Notes under the pieces: generated by a model | Seen by the model: the letters and a program-made list of their open reading frames with translations, nothing else | Told to the model about the DNA's origin: nothing | The model's database searches: none | Source: Tateyamaria sp. syn59 | GTDB taxonomy: Bacteria; Pseudomonadota; Alphaproteobacteria; Rhodobacterales; Rhodobacteraceae | Reading direction: 5' to 3' | Length of the DNA stretch: 64,000 bases | NCBI RefSeq assembly: GCF_007995245.1 | Contig: NZ_VCBA01000001.1 | Span: 124,001-188,000, forward strand | Position numbers and translations under genes: made by a program | In this document: positions 25,110 to 33,701 of the stretch, piece after piece | Layout: each line of letters opens with the position of its first letter | Numbering within the stretch: position 1 is the stretch's first letter

Positions 25110-25883
25110 TTACGCAGCGTGGGTTGCAGAGAGAAACCCGCGCAGTCGTTCTGATTTGGGGGCGCCGAACAGATCGTCGGGCGCCCCTTGTTCTTCGATC
25201 CGGCCCTGGTGCAGAAACACGACATGGTCGCTCACGTCATGGGCCAATTTCATGTCATGGGTGACGATCAGCATCGTGCGGCCTTCGGCGGCCAAGTCCT
25301 TGATCACCTTGACAACTTCCTGTTCAAGTTCAGGGTCCAGCGCGCTAGTCGGTTCGTCAAAAAGTAGCGCCTCGGGTTCCATGCAAAGCGCGCGCGCGAT
25401 GGCCGCACGCTGCTGTTGTCCACCGGACAACTGCGCCGGATAGACGTCGCATTTGTCCCCGATACCCACCTTGTCGAGGTAAGCCCGCGCCGCCTTTTCG
25501 ACCTCCGCCGGGTCGCGGCGCAGGACGGTGACCGGGGCCTCCATCACGTTCTGCAGGATCGTCATATGGGCCCATAGGTTGAACTGCTGAAAAACCATCG
25601 ACAAGTTCGTGCGGATGCGCATCACCTGCCTGGCGTCGGCAGGGCGACGGCCGTGATCGCGACCTTTCCATGTGACCGGTTCACCCTTGAAGAGCACCTC
25701 GCCCTGCTGGCTGTCTTCGAGCAGATTACAGCAGCGCAGAAGCGTGGACTTGCCTGATCCGGACGAGCCGATCAGCGACACCACATCGCCCCGTTTTGCC
25801 CGAATATCCACGCCTTTCAGCACCTCAAGGGAACCATAGGCTTTGTGCAGGTTGCGGATTTCAATAACAGCAGTGTCGGACAC
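25110..25883 (-). CDS. polar amino acid-type ABC transporter ATP-binding protein
   Basis: The 257-residue ATPase carries Walker A G-S-S-G-S-G-K-S-T at 37-45, the Q-loop F-Q-Q-F-N-L-W near 93, the signature L-S-G-G-Q-Q-Q-R near 148, Walker B A-L-L-F-D-E-P-T near 166 and the switch His in T-H-D near 201. A G-R-D-H-G-R-R insertion near 75 is typical of HisP-like ATPases. It is the first gene of a minus-strand run of nine genes through 16548, so its upstream 120 bases probably carry the operon promoter. Confidence 0.92.
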   Translation of the reverse strand: MSDTAVIEIRNLHKAYGSLEVLKGVDIRAKRGDVVSLIGSSGSGKSTLLRCCNLLEDSQQGEVLFKGEPVTWKGRDHGRRPADARQVMRIRTNLSMVFQQFNLWAHMTILQNVMEAPVTVLRRDPAEVEKAARAYLDKVGIGDKCDVYPAQLSGGQQQRAAIARALCMEPEALLFDEPTSALDPELEQEVVKVIKDLAAEGRTMLIVTHDMKLAHDVSDHVVFLHQGRIEEQGAPDDLFGAPKSERLRGFLSATHAA

Positions 25884-26007
25884 GTGGGGCAGCTACGTCT
25901 GTTTCGATCAGACGGTATAAGGGAGGAAAAGATGTGCCTTGTCCACGGGCAAAAGGAACGTTTTGCCTGCCATTTGCGCAAATTGACGTTGGGTGACGCC
26001 GGATTGA

Positions 26008-26739
26008 TCAGGGCGCAGGCGGTATGGACAATGCGAGGTAGGCGGCGGCCGCGATGTCGACCAGCCCCTTCAGGCGCAGGGCGGATCTGTCTGCCGGTGA
26101 TAGCCGCGCTATTGCCATGCGCAGGGCGTCTGCCAGTGGCGCGGGGTCTCGGGTCTGCGCGGTGATGTAGGGCAGTGCCGGGGTCGGTTCTGTCCGGTCG
26201 AATGCGTCGAGCCATGCTGCACTGTCCGGGTGAGCATCTGCCCAGAGCAGGTAGGTCACAGCGTCAACGGCAGCGTAGTCGGCGCGTCCGTTGCGGACCG
26301 CTTCGAGGCTGGCGACGTGACTGCCTGTGGGCCGGGTCTGCCTCGGAGTATCCGGTGACATGTGTGCGATGGGTGCTGCCCAGCCGGATTGCGACAGACC
26401 ATCGTTGAAGGCCATAATGCCCTGATTGCAAAGGGCTTTGAGGCTGCGTGTGTCTTCGCGCCTTCGAATGAGGTAGCTGAAATAGTGGCCGGGCGGACAG
26501 TCTGGCAGATCGTAATCTGGCGTGCCGACCAGCGCCACATTCCCATGCAGCTTTGCCCGGTAGGGCAAGCCGCAAGTCTGGGCCAGAAGCAGGTCGGGCG
26601 ACTGCCAGATGCGCCAAAGATCATCGTTCCGGGTGAGGGTTTCGGGACCATATCCAAGGGCCGCGCGTATGTCCGCCCAGAGCCGATCATGGGCGCCCCG
26701 AATATGCGGCATGTCATACATGCCGAGCGATGCGATCAT
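26008..26739 (-). CDS. PhnD-like solute-binding-fold protein without signal peptide
   Basis: The start at 26739 overlaps the upstream TerB stop (ATGA). The 243-residue protein shows features of phosphate/phosphonate-type binding proteins (PhnD/PBP-like type 2 fold): an early M-Y-D-M-P-H, D-L-L-L-A-Q-T-C-G-L-P-Y near 48 and S-L-E-A-V-R-N-G-R-A-D-Y-A-A-V-D-A near 150-166. There is no N-terminal signal peptide, so it should stay in the cytoplasm unless a different start is used. No ABC permease is nearby. It is the last gene of a run after rlmJ and two TerB genes. Ligand unknown. Confidence 0.7.
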   Translation of the reverse strand: MIASLGMYDMPHIRGAHDRLWADIRAALGYGPETLTRNDDLWRIWQSPDLLLAQTCGLPYRAKLHGNVALVGTPDYDLPDCPPGHYFSYLIRRREDTRSLKALCNQGIMAFNDGLSQSGWAAPIAHMSPDTPRQTRPTGSHVASLEAVRNGRADYAAVDAVTYLLWADAHPDSAAWLDAFDRTEPTPALPYITAQTRDPAPLADALRMAIARLSPADRSALRLKGLVDIAAAAYLALSIPPAP

Positions 26740-27170
26740 CCGCTGACGCGCTGGCGCGCCTTTGCGCTGTCTTGGTCGGTGATGCCCAGTAGGTTGGTGA
26801 CGAGGCGTAGGAGCGCGTCTTCTTCCTGCGCGCGTTGCCCGTCGGCCAGAACGACCTTCCATAGCGCTTCTATCACGGCGAGGCGGTCCTCGTAGGCGAC
26901 GGCGTCTTTGATGGCGCGGGTAAAGCGCACGGTGTCGGGCGCCTCGGTCTCCATTGCTTCTGCTTCGGCACGCAAAGCCTTGGCATCATTGATAGAAAGC
27001 CCGAAGCGGTCCTGCGTGATCTGGTCGATCAGCGTCTGTTCGTCGCCGGAATAGTCGTTGTCAGAGCGGGCCACGCGCACCAACAAAGCCGTGAGGGCCA
27101 GCCGGGCATCGGCGTCTTGCAAGGGGGCGGGCTCGGGCTGGATCAGCCGCTTTAGGAGGTCTTGGAACAT
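26736..27170 (-). CDS. TerB-family (tellurite resistance-like) protein, second copy
   Basis: This 144-residue helical protein has the TerB-type four-helix pattern: L-A-L-T-A-L-L-V-R-V-A-R-S-D near 24, a D-N-D-Y-S-G-D-E calcium-like acidic turn near 37-44, V-A-Y-E-D-R-L near 90 and L-A-D-G near 107-110. It is a paralogue of the gene 25 bases upstream. TerB-family proteins occur in metal stress and membrane-associated systems, but their biochemical role is unsettled. The stop overlaps the PhnD-like start. Confidence 0.8.
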   Translation of the reverse strand: MFQDLLKRLIQPEPAPLQDADARLALTALLVRVARSDNDYSGDEQTLIDQITQDRFGLSINDAKALRAEAEAMETEAPDTVRFTRAIKDAVAYEDRLAVIEALWKVVLADGQRAQEEDALLRLVTNLLGITDQDSAKARQRVSG

Positions 27171-27194
27171 GTGTGCGATATAAGCCGGAAGCGT

Positions 27195-27629
27195 CTAGTC
27201 GCCAAGCGCTTGCGTGCGGATCGCGGCACTGTCATCGGGCGTGATGGCGAGGGCGGCTTCGATCTGGTGCAGCACGTCCTCTTCGATACGGGCGTGCTCT
27301 CCGTCTGCCAGAAGTACCTGCCACATGGCCGATGCGAGCATGAGGCGATCCTCGTAAGCGACTGTTTCCCTGAGGATATCCGTGAACTCCGGCGTGCCGG
27401 GCGCGTGCCGTTCCAGCGCTTCGCAGGTGGCGCGCAGCTTGGCAGCATCGAGCGGTTTGAGATTGAAAGTGGCGGCGAGTATCTTGTCGATCGCGGCCAC
27501 TTCGGGGGCCTGATATTCACGGTCGGCCATGGCGACCCGCACCAGCAATGCGCCGAGGGCGAGTTGCGGTGTCGGTTCCGGCAGGGGTTTGGTTTCTTTA
27601 GGTCTTTTGGGAAAGAGGCGTTCGAACAT
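27195..27629 (-). CDS. TerB-family (tellurite resistance-like) protein, first copy
   Basis: A 144-residue paralogue of the next gene, with matching landmarks L-A-L-G-A-L-L-V-R-V-A, a D-R-E-Y-Q-A-P-E acidic turn, V-A-Y-E-D-R-L and L-L-A-D-G-E. Both begin M-F-x-x-L-x-x-R/K-L, and both lack signal peptides. It starts six bases after the rlmJ stop, implying cotranscription with an rRNA methyltransferase. Tandem duplication with clear divergence suggests two distinct partners or a heteromer; function remains unknown. Confidence 0.8.
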   Translation of the reverse strand: MFERLFPKRPKETKPLPEPTPQLALGALLVRVAMADREYQAPEVAAIDKILAATFNLKPLDAAKLRATCEALERHAPGTPEFTDILRETVAYEDRLMLASAMWQVLLADGEHARIEEDVLHQIEAALAITPDDSAAIRTQALGD

Positions 27630-27635
27630 GGGCGG

Positions 27636-28409
27636 TCACTTCAGCTTGTCGAAATGAGTTTTCAGAATTGCGGCCGCTTCGGCAAGACCGAAGGGCGGGC
27701 GGATCACAAACAGGCCGGATCCCACCATGCCGTGGCCTGGTTTTGCTGGGAGGAAGCGGACCTCGTGGCGGAGGGCGTCAGGGTGATCTTTCACAAGGGA
27801 TTTCAACATGTTGTCATGTGCATTTGATGTCAGGATCGGATACCACAGGGCGATAATACCCACATTCCAGGCGCGTGCATATTTCCGGATATGGCCGGGA
27901 ATGGTCTGGTAGTCGTCCTTCACCTCAAAGCTCGGGTCGATAAGCATCAGGCCCCGGCGCGGCGTGGGTGGCAGGATCGAATGCGCCATGGCGAAGCCGT
28001 CGGCACAGTGGACCTTGGCCGTCGGCAGCGCCAGTTCTAGGGCGTTGCGCTCGGCCGGGTGCAACTCGGCGATGGTCATGCTGTCAGTGTCGCGCAGCGT
28101 TTGGGCGGCGATGAGCGGCGAGCCGGGGTAGGCGTTTTGTCCATGTAAGTCAGTGGTTTGTGTTAGGCACTTCGTGTAAGGATGGTCGGTGGAAAACCAG
28201 TCCTTGGCGCGTGCAATGCCTTGCGCGGCTTCACCGGTTTTCACTGCTTCCTCGGCGCTCAGATCATAGAGCGCACGCCCCCCATGGGTCTCGACATAGC
28301 TGACCGGTTTGTCCTTGCGCGTGAGGTAGGCGAGCATCCAGGCGAGCAGGCAGTGCTTGTGAACGTCGGCGAGGTTTCCGGCGTGGTAGATGTGCTGGTA
28401 GCTGAGCAT
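27636..28409 (-). CDS. rlmJ: 23S rRNA (adenine(2030)-N6)-methyltransferase
   Basis: This 257-residue enzyme begins with the family signature M-L-S-Y-Q-H-I-Y-H-A-G-N-L-A-D-V-H-K-H. The S-adenosylmethionine site is V-E-T-H-G-G-R near 40 and the catalytic N6-adenine motif is D-P-S-F-E (a DPPY-type variant) near 165. RlmJ methylates A2030 in the peptidyl-transferase region of 23S rRNA. It is slightly shorter than the E. coli enzyme. It heads a four-gene minus-strand run with two TerB genes and a PhnD-like gene. Confidence 0.9.
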   Translation of the reverse strand: MLSYQHIYHAGNLADVHKHCLLAWMLAYLTRKDKPVSYVETHGGRALYDLSAEEAVKTGEAAQGIARAKDWFSTDHPYTKCLTQTTDLHGQNAYPGSPLIAAQTLRDTDSMTIAELHPAERNALELALPTAKVHCADGFAMAHSILPPTPRRGLMLIDPSFEVKDDYQTIPGHIRKYARAWNVGIIALWYPILTSNAHDNMLKSLVKDHPDALRHEVRFLPAKPGHGMVGSGLFVIRPPFGLAEAAAILKTHFDKLK

Positions 28410-28576
28410 GGGCGCTTATGGCCCGAGGGGCACTATACGCGCAACGGTTAACGGGCCATGCGCGGGATCGAGGTGAAAATGCGGGTTAACGCAAGAAAAA
28501 CAAGGGAAATGTGCTACGCACCGCGCGTACATCCCCTGTGCACCCCCGGTACACCGGTTTGGCGCAAATCCTATGG

Positions 28577-29197
28577 TTAACGGTGCGTACGCTCCGAAGT
28601 GTTGCCAAAGCGTAAACGGGGCCAAAGCCCCTTGGTCCGCAGAATGCGGCCCATGGCGAGCAGGATCAGGAGGCCGAGGATCCATTTTGTGACAGGCTCC
28701 ATCGTGCCCTCGATCTGCAGGGCGTGGAGGACGGTGCCGCCCGCAACCGCAAATGTCAGTGCGACGTGCAATCTGCGCCAGTTTTGCAGCCGGATGGGCA
28801 GGCGCTTGCGCAGCGCGGCGACGAGGGCAGCGGCGAAGACTGCCCACATGGCGATGGCGCCCCAGATGGCGAAAGGGGTTGGCGAGCGGAACAGCAGGAC
28901 GTCGACCACGTCCGGTGGGCTGGTGATCCACAGGCCCGCCACATGGCCGACGACGGCGAGGACGAGCAGCACGCCGGTGACGCGGTGGACGCGGCGGCTG
29001 CGGGCCGGGGGGAGGCCGGGCAATTCGCCAAGCGCCAGGAGCTGTTGAAGAAAGATCAGCGCCATACCGATGATTCCTGCAAAGCCGGACGCGATGTAGA
29101 TTCCCTCGCGCCATTGCAGAAGCGGGCTGAACGCCGCGGCCACAATCGGGGTGAGGAGTGCAAGGGCGAGGCCGGTCCAGATCAGGGCGGCGCGCAT
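28577..29197 (-). CDS. ferric reductase-like heme membrane protein
   Basis: This 206-residue integral membrane protein has about six hydrophobic helices. Conserved His residues lie in R-R-V-H-R-V-T-G near 70, V-V-G-H-V-A-G-L near 83, R-R-L-H-V-A-L near 142 and V-L-H-A-L near 156, the spacing expected for bis-heme binding in the ferric-reductase-like (FRD/YedZ-type) domain. No flavin domain is fused. It immediately follows a Tat-exported intradiol-dioxygenase-like gene, with nine bases between them, so a shared periplasmic redox role is possible but unproven. Confidence 0.75.
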   Translation of the reverse strand: MRAALIWTGLALALLTPIVAAAFSPLLQWREGIYIASGFAGIIGMALIFLQQLLALGELPGLPPARSRRVHRVTGVLLVLAVVGHVAGLWITSPPDVVDVLLFRSPTPFAIWGAIAMWAVFAAALVAALRKRLPIRLQNWRRLHVALTFAVAGGTVLHALQIEGTMEPVTKWILGLLILLAMGRILRTKGLWPRLRFGNTSERTHR

Positions 29198-29206
29198 GGG
29201 GCTGGC

Positions 29207-29704
29207 TCAGGCCGGGACCAGCACGAATTGCACGTCGAGCGTGGTGTCAGAGGCGCTGGCCATGATCGGGCGCAGGAACACCGTCTCGAACCCGTTGTCG
29301 TCAAATTCGGCGTCATAGGCGAGGTGCCCGTGGGGCTGGCCGAAGGCGGGCACGATTTGCGGCATGTCCATCTGAAAGCGACCCTGTGCGTCTGTGAGCG
29401 TCGCGCCGTGGCTGCGCTCGTCCCGCTCATGCCCTTCGGTTGTGTGGGCCCACATCTGGATGCGCGCGTTTGGGATTGGTGCGCCATCGCCTGCGCGCAG
29501 GACGGTGCCGGTCATCAGAAAGCCGCCACCGCCGATGCGGTCCACGATGGGCGCGCCGGGGCGGTAATTGTTTGCGCCGCCGCGCATCGTTGGCGTGGGG
29601 GCGAGCCCCTGGGCGCGGGCAGGCAGGGTGAGGCCGGTGGTGAGCATCGCGGCGGAGCCGGTTGCAAGCAGGGTACGTCGGGGCATTGAGGTGGTCATGG
29701 TCAT
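29207..29704 (-). CDS. Tat-exported intradiol dioxygenase-like protein
   Basis: The 165-residue precursor has a twin-arginine-type signal (M-P-R-R-T-L-L-A-T-G near residues 7-16, hydrophobic core to about 30). The mature part is a short beta-sandwich like intradiol ring-cleavage dioxygenases. T-D-A-Q-G-R-F near 104 matches the family, and P-H-G-H near 124 takes the place of the usual R-P-x-H-I-H iron ligands. The Tyr normally found in the G-x-Y-P turn appears to be Phe (P-A-F-G), so normal Fe(III) chemistry is doubtful. ATGs at 29704 and 29698 are both possible; GAGGAGA spaces better with 29698. It is cotranscribed with a ferric-reductase-like gene. Confidence 0.65.
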   Translation of the reverse strand: MTMTTSMPRRTLLATGSAAMLTTGLTLPARAQGLAPTPTMRGGANNYRPGAPIVDRIGGGGFLMTGTVLRAGDGAPIPNARIQMWAHTTEGHERDERSHGATLTDAQGRFQMDMPQIVPAFGQPHGHLAYDAEFDDNGFETVFLRPIMASASDTTLDVQFVLVPA

Positions 29705-29798
29705 GTCTCCTCAGTTGGCGTTGCCATTGAGGTAAGAGGGTAACACGCCAGATAAACCTGCGTCACGCGGTCGTGATGCAGGGTAGTTGGGCCGCGCC

Positions 29799-29954
29799 CT
29801 AGTCCCTGCGGTTGCTTCGGAAATGGGACCGGTATCGCTGTTCTTCCTGCACCTGGCGGGCGTAGCGGCGGTCCATATGGGCCATCTTGGCGACGAAGAT
29901 GGCCATTGCGAGGAAGATGTTCAGGGCGATGAGGAACGGGATCAGAACAGACAT
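29799..29954 (-). CDS. small single-pass membrane protein (51 residues)
   Basis: The frame extends upstream, but the ATG at 29954 is preceded by AAAGG seven bases before it and starts a clean hydrophobic helix (residues 2-22). That is followed by a strongly charged tail (H-M-D-R-R-Y-A-R-Q-V-Q-E-E-Q). This pattern, a short N-terminal anchor with a basic/Gln-rich cytoplasmic tail, fits a real small membrane protein. No family was recognised. It sits downstream of pyrG and upstream of the intradiol-like gene on the same strand. Confidence 0.55.
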   Translation of the reverse strand: MSVLIPFLIALNIFLAMAIFVAKMAHMDRRYARQVQEEQRYRSHFRSNRRD

Positions 29955-30127
29955 GCACAACCTTTGCCGAGAGAGTGTTGGCAAAGAGTGTAGGACGGGT
30001 GGACAGAATGTCGCACCATTTTTGCGGTTTGGGTGCGTGGTGCGCGAACCCGGCATCGTCGGGATGCCGGAACCGCACACCCTACGGGCGTTTTGATGTC
30101 CGATGTGGCAGATTGCTGAAGGGTAAG

Positions 30128-31771
30128 TCAAACCAGTCGGCTGACATCCTTGGCCGCGCGCACGAAATCCTCGAAGAGCGGGTGGGGATCGAAGGGCTTG
30201 GATTTAAGCTCGGGGTGGAACTGCACGCCGATGAACCACGGATGATCCGTCCATTCCACAATCTCGGGCAGGCGACCGTCAGGTGACATGCCGGAGAAGC
30301 AAAGGCCCGCTTTTTCAAGCTGTTCGCGGTATTTGATGTCCACCTCGTAGCGGTGGCGGTGGCGTTCGTCGATGGCCGTGGTGCCATAGACTTGTGCTAC
30401 CCGTGAGCCGTCGGTCAGCGTGGCGTCATAAGCTCCAAGCCGCATGGTGCCGCCTTTGTCGTCGCCGACCTTGCGTTCGACCTTGTGATTGCCCTGCACC
30501 CATTCCTTGAGGTGGTAAACAACCGGCTCGAAGCGCTTTTTGCCCGCTTCGTGGTCAAATTCCTCGGACCCTGCGGCCTTGAGGCCCGCGACATTGCGCG
30601 CCGCTTCGATCACGGCCATTTGCATGCCCAGACAGATGCCCAGATACGGCACCTTGCGGGTGCGGGCGAATTCTGCGGCCTTGATCTTGCCCTCGGTCCC
30701 GCGTTCGCCAAAGCCACCAGGGACGAGGATGGCGTTGAACCCTTCGAGGTGGGGTGCCGGGTCTTCGTTGTCGAAAAGTTCCGCGTCAACCCATTCGACT
30801 TTCACTTTGACCCGGTTGGCCATGCCGCCATGGGTCAGCGCCTCGGCAATCGATTTATAGGCGTCTTCGAGCTGGGTGTATTTGCCGACGATGGCAACCT
30901 TTACTTCGCCTTCGGCGTTGTGGATGCGGTCAGACACGTCTTCCCATTTGCTGAGGTCGGGTTTGGGCGCGGGCGAGATCTGGAAGGCGTCGAGCACGGC
31001 CTGGTCCAGCCCCTCGGCGTGGTAGGCGAGGGGGGCATCGTAGATGGTGCTAAGGTCTTGGGCGGCAATCACGCTGTCGGGGCGCACGTTGCAGAAGAGG
31101 GCCACCTTCTCGCGCTCCTTGGCGGGGATCGGCCCCTCGGACCGGCAGACCAGGATGTCGGGCGCGATGCCGATGGAGCGGAGTTCTTTCACGCTGTGTT
31201 GGGTCGGTTTGGTCTTCAACTCGCCCGAGGCGGCGATGTAGGGCAGCAGCGTCAGGTGCATAAAGATGCACTGGCCGCGCGGTTTGTCCTGGCTGAACTG
31301 GCGGATGGCTTCGAAGAAGGGCAGACCTTCGATGTCGCCCACGGTGCCGCCGATCTCGCAGAGCATGAAGTCGACCTCGTCATCGCCGATCTCGATGAAA
31401 TCCTTGATCTCGTTCGTGACATGGGGGATCACCTGGATCGTTTTGCCCAGGTAGTCGCCGCGCCGCTCCTTTTCGAGGACGTTGGAATAAATGCGGCCCG
31501 AGGAGACGGAATCGGTCTTGCGGGCGGCGACGCCGGTGAAGCGTTCATAGTGGCCGAGGTCGAGGTCGGTTTCGGCGCCGTCGTCGGTGACAAACACCTC
31601 GCCATGCTCAAACGGCGACATGGTGCCGGGATCGACGTTCAGATAGGGGTCCAGCTTGCGCAGACGTACGGAGAAGCCGCGCGCCTGCAAAAGCGCACCC
31701 AAAGCGGCTGAGGCGAGCCCCTTGCCCAGCGATGACACAACGCCGCCCGTGATGAAAATATAGCGTGCCAT
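30128..31771 (-). CDS. pyrG: CTP synthase
   Basis: This 547-residue enzyme converts UTP to CTP using ATP and glutamine. The N-terminal amidoligase half has the family start [15 protein letters not shown] at about 4-18 and the G-G-T-V-G-D-I-E segment. The C-terminal glutaminase half has nucleophile Cys in L-G-I-C-L-G-M-Q near 380 and the His-Glu dyad in H-P-E-L near 519. Length is standard. It lies 160 bases downstream of secG on the same strand, an arrangement frequently seen in alphaproteobacteria. Confidence 0.97.
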   Translation of the reverse strand: MARYIFITGGVVSSLGKGLASAALGALLQARGFSVRLRKLDPYLNVDPGTMSPFEHGEVFVTDDGAETDLDLGHYERFTGVAARKTDSVSSGRIYSNVLEKERRGDYLGKTIQVIPHVTNEIKDFIEIGDDEVDFMLCEIGGTVGDIEGLPFFEAIRQFSQDKPRGQCIFMHLTLLPYIAASGELKTKPTQHSVKELRSIGIAPDILVCRSEGPIPAKEREKVALFCNVRPDSVIAAQDLSTIYDAPLAYHAEGLDQAVLDAFQISPAPKPDLSKWEDVSDRIHNAEGEVKVAIVGKYTQLEDAYKSIAEALTHGGMANRVKVKVEWVDAELFDNEDPAPHLEGFNAILVPGGFGERGTEGKIKAAEFARTRKVPYLGICLGMQMAVIEAARNVAGLKAAGSEEFDHEAGKKRFEPVVYHLKEWVQGNHKVERKVGDDKGGTMRLGAYDATLTDGSRVAQVYGTTAIDERHRHRYEVDIKYREQLEKAGLCFSGMSPDGRLPEIVEWTDHPWFIGVQFHPELKSKPFDPHPLFEDFVRAAKDVSRLV

Positions 31772-31931
31772 GTTCGGTGCATCCCCCGTGGTTCAGTCTG
31801 GCCAAAAGCCGCTGTGAGTGAACGCGCAGAATGCGTTCCCCACGGGGCCTCAGTATAGCAGGATTCGGTTCAAAGGGGCAAGGATGCCGCAACATGATGT
31901 TGCAGCTTTTCCCGTGCCCGCAAGGTTTTGT

Positions 31932-32297
31932 TTAGTCGGCGCTTGGCACCAGCGGTGCGCTGTCATCCGCACTGGGGGGCAGCAGGTCACTGCCCGGCGG
32001 CACCAGATCGTCCCCGGGCACGTTCTGTGCGGGCGGCGTAATGCCCAGTTGGTCAATCACCGAGGTGCCGGACGCATTTTGCGCCGCAATTATCGTGAGC
32101 GTGATCGAGGTGATGGTGAACGCAATGCCCAAAAGCCATGTCACCTTGCCCAGTGCCGTGGCCGGGGGGCGTCCCGCGGTCGCGCCGCCGCCACCGCCGC
32201 CCATGCCAAGCCCACCCCCTTCGGAGCGCTGCATCAGCACCACGGCGATCAGGCCGAGGGCGAGGATCAGGTGGATGATCAGGACGACGTTTTCCAT
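31932..32297 (-). CDS. secG: preprotein translocase subunit SecG
   Basis: This 121-residue membrane protein has two hydrophobic helices (about 3-20 and 54-73) flanking a Gly-rich cytoplasmic loop with V-L-M-Q-R-S-E-G-G-G-L-G, the SecG signature. It is an accessory subunit of the SecYEG channel. The Pro/Asp/Ser-rich C-terminal tail (about 80-121) is typical of alphaproteobacterial SecG. The ATG at 32297 starts the helix directly, with the frame upstream having no coding support. It precedes pyrG on the same strand. Confidence 0.92.
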   Translation of the reverse strand: MENVVLIIHLILALGLIAVVLMQRSEGGGLGMGGGGGGATAGRPPATALGKVTWLLGIAFTITSITLTIIAAQNASGTSVIDQLGITPPAQNVPGDDLVPPGSDLLPPSADDSAPLVPSAD

Positions 32298-32412
32298 GGA
32301 AGCGTTTGGCTCTCTGCTGCGCGATGGGCGGTATCTAAGCAAGTTTGGGATGGGGGGCAAGGGCGGTTTGGGCCTCTGGACAATTGACGGTGGGGCGGCC
32401 CATGATCGGGTC

Positions 32413-33030
32413 ATGCCACATGACCATTCCGACCACGATCACCCGCATTCGCTGCTGCCCCCGGACCCTGCGCTGCGGGTCAAGGCGCTGGAAACCATCC
32501 TGACGCAGAAGGGGCTGATTGATCCCGCCGCTCTGGACGAGATCATCGACACCTATGAAAACAAGATCGGGCCAAAGAACGGCGCGCACGTGGTCGCGCG
32601 TGCCTGGTCCGATCCTGATTTCAAGGCTGCGTTGCTGGAGAATGCTGACCCGGTGCTGGCGGAGATGGGGTACTATGGCCGTCAGGGCGAACACATGGTG
32701 GTGGTAGAGAACACGGAATCCGTCCACAACGTGATCGTCTGCACGCTCTGCTCTTGTTACCCGTGGCCACTGTTGGGCATCCCGCCGGGCTGGTACAAAT
32801 CGGACGCCTATCGGGCGCGGGCCGTGCGTGAGCCGCGCAAGGTGCTGGCGGAGTTCGGTGTGACGCTGCATAAGGAGCAGGCTGTGCGGGTTTGGGATTC
32901 GACTGCTGAGGTGCGGTATCTGGTGCTGCCTAAGCGGCCCGAGGGCACCGATGACATGGACGAGGCCGCGCTGACGGCGCTTGTCACACGCGACAGCATG
33001 ATCGGCTGCGGATTGGCGGCCCGCCCATGA
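32413..33030 (+). CDS. nthA: nitrile hydratase alpha subunit (cobalt type)
   Basis: The 205-residue subunit holds the metal: the claw motif C-T-L-C-S-C at residues 110-115 (Cys110, 113 and 115), preceded by V-I-V and followed by Y-P-W-P. Thr rather than Ser in the second position of the claw is characteristic of cobalt-type enzymes. Nitrile hydratase adds water to nitriles to give amides. The N-terminus is His-rich (M-P-H-D-H-S-D-H-D-H-P-H). It overlaps the beta-subunit start by four bases (ATGA), ensuring stoichiometric synthesis. The promoter region is shared with the divergent secG. Confidence 0.93.
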   Translation: MPHDHSDHDHPHSLLPPDPALRVKALETILTQKGLIDPAALDEIIDTYENKIGPKNGAHVVARAWSDPDFKAALLENADPVLAEMGYYGRQGEHMVVVENTESVHNVIVCTLCSCYPWPLLGIPPGWYKSDAYRARAVREPRKVLAEFGVTLHKEQAVRVWDSTAEVRYLVLPKRPEGTDDMDEAALTALVTRDSMIGCGLAARP

Positions 33031-33701
33031 CACGCATCCACGATATGGGCGGACGGTTCGGTGATGGACCGGTTGTGTCCGAGCCTGAACATGTGAAGTT
33101 TCACGCCGACTGGCATCCGCGTGCGCTGGCGATCACTCTGGCTTGTGGATCGCTGGGGCTTTGGAACCTCGACATTTCGCGCCATGCCCGCGAACGGCTG
33201 ACGCCCAAGGATTATGGGCGGTTCTCCTACTATGAAAAGTGGATGGCCGCTCTGGCGGATTTGCTGGTCGAGACAGGGGCCGTGACCCGCGCGGAGTTGG
33301 AACAGGGCACGTCCGATGGCGCGAGTGACCTGGCTGACAAACGATTGGCCGCAGCGGCGGTCGCGGGCGTTCTGGCCAATGGCGGGCCTGCGACGCGCGA
33401 CAGCAATATCGCCCCGATCTTTGCTGTGGGCGATGAGGTCCAGATCCGTTCTGTCCCCGAGAACGTGATGGTGTCCGGCGGGCACACACGGCTGCCGTCT
33501 TACGCAGCCGGGGCCACCGGGACGATTGTCCGCCTACATGGCGCGCATGTCTTGCCCGACAGCAATGCACACCGGCTGGGTGAGGCGCCTGAGCCGCTTT
33601 ATGCGGTGGCTGTCAAGGCGCGGGACCTCTGGGCGCACCCGGAACATCCCGACGACGAGGTGATCCTCGACCTTTGGCAAAGCTATCTGTCGGCACCATG
33701 A
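33027..33701 (+). CDS. nthB: nitrile hydratase beta subunit
   Basis: This 224-residue partner subunit begins M-T-R-I-H-D-M-G-G, the standard beta start, and carries A-L-A-I-T-L-A-C-G near 36, Y-Y-E-K-W near 68 and R-L-P-S-Y-A/G-x-x-G-x-I near 155 in the SH3-like C-terminal domain. The Arg residues that hydrogen-bond oxidised claw cysteines (H-x-R-L-P-S-Y context) are present. It overlaps the alpha gene upstream and the activator downstream, both by ATGA. Confidence 0.92.
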   Translation: MTRIHDMGGRFGDGPVVSEPEHVKFHADWHPRALAITLACGSLGLWNLDISRHARERLTPKDYGRFSYYEKWMAALADLLVETGAVTRAELEQGTSDGASDLADKRLAAAAVAGVLANGGPATRDSNIAPIFAVGDEVQIRSVPENVMVSGGHTRLPSYAAGATGTIVRLHGAHVLPDSNAHRLGEAPEPLYAVAVKARDLWAHPEHPDDEVILDLWQSYLSAP

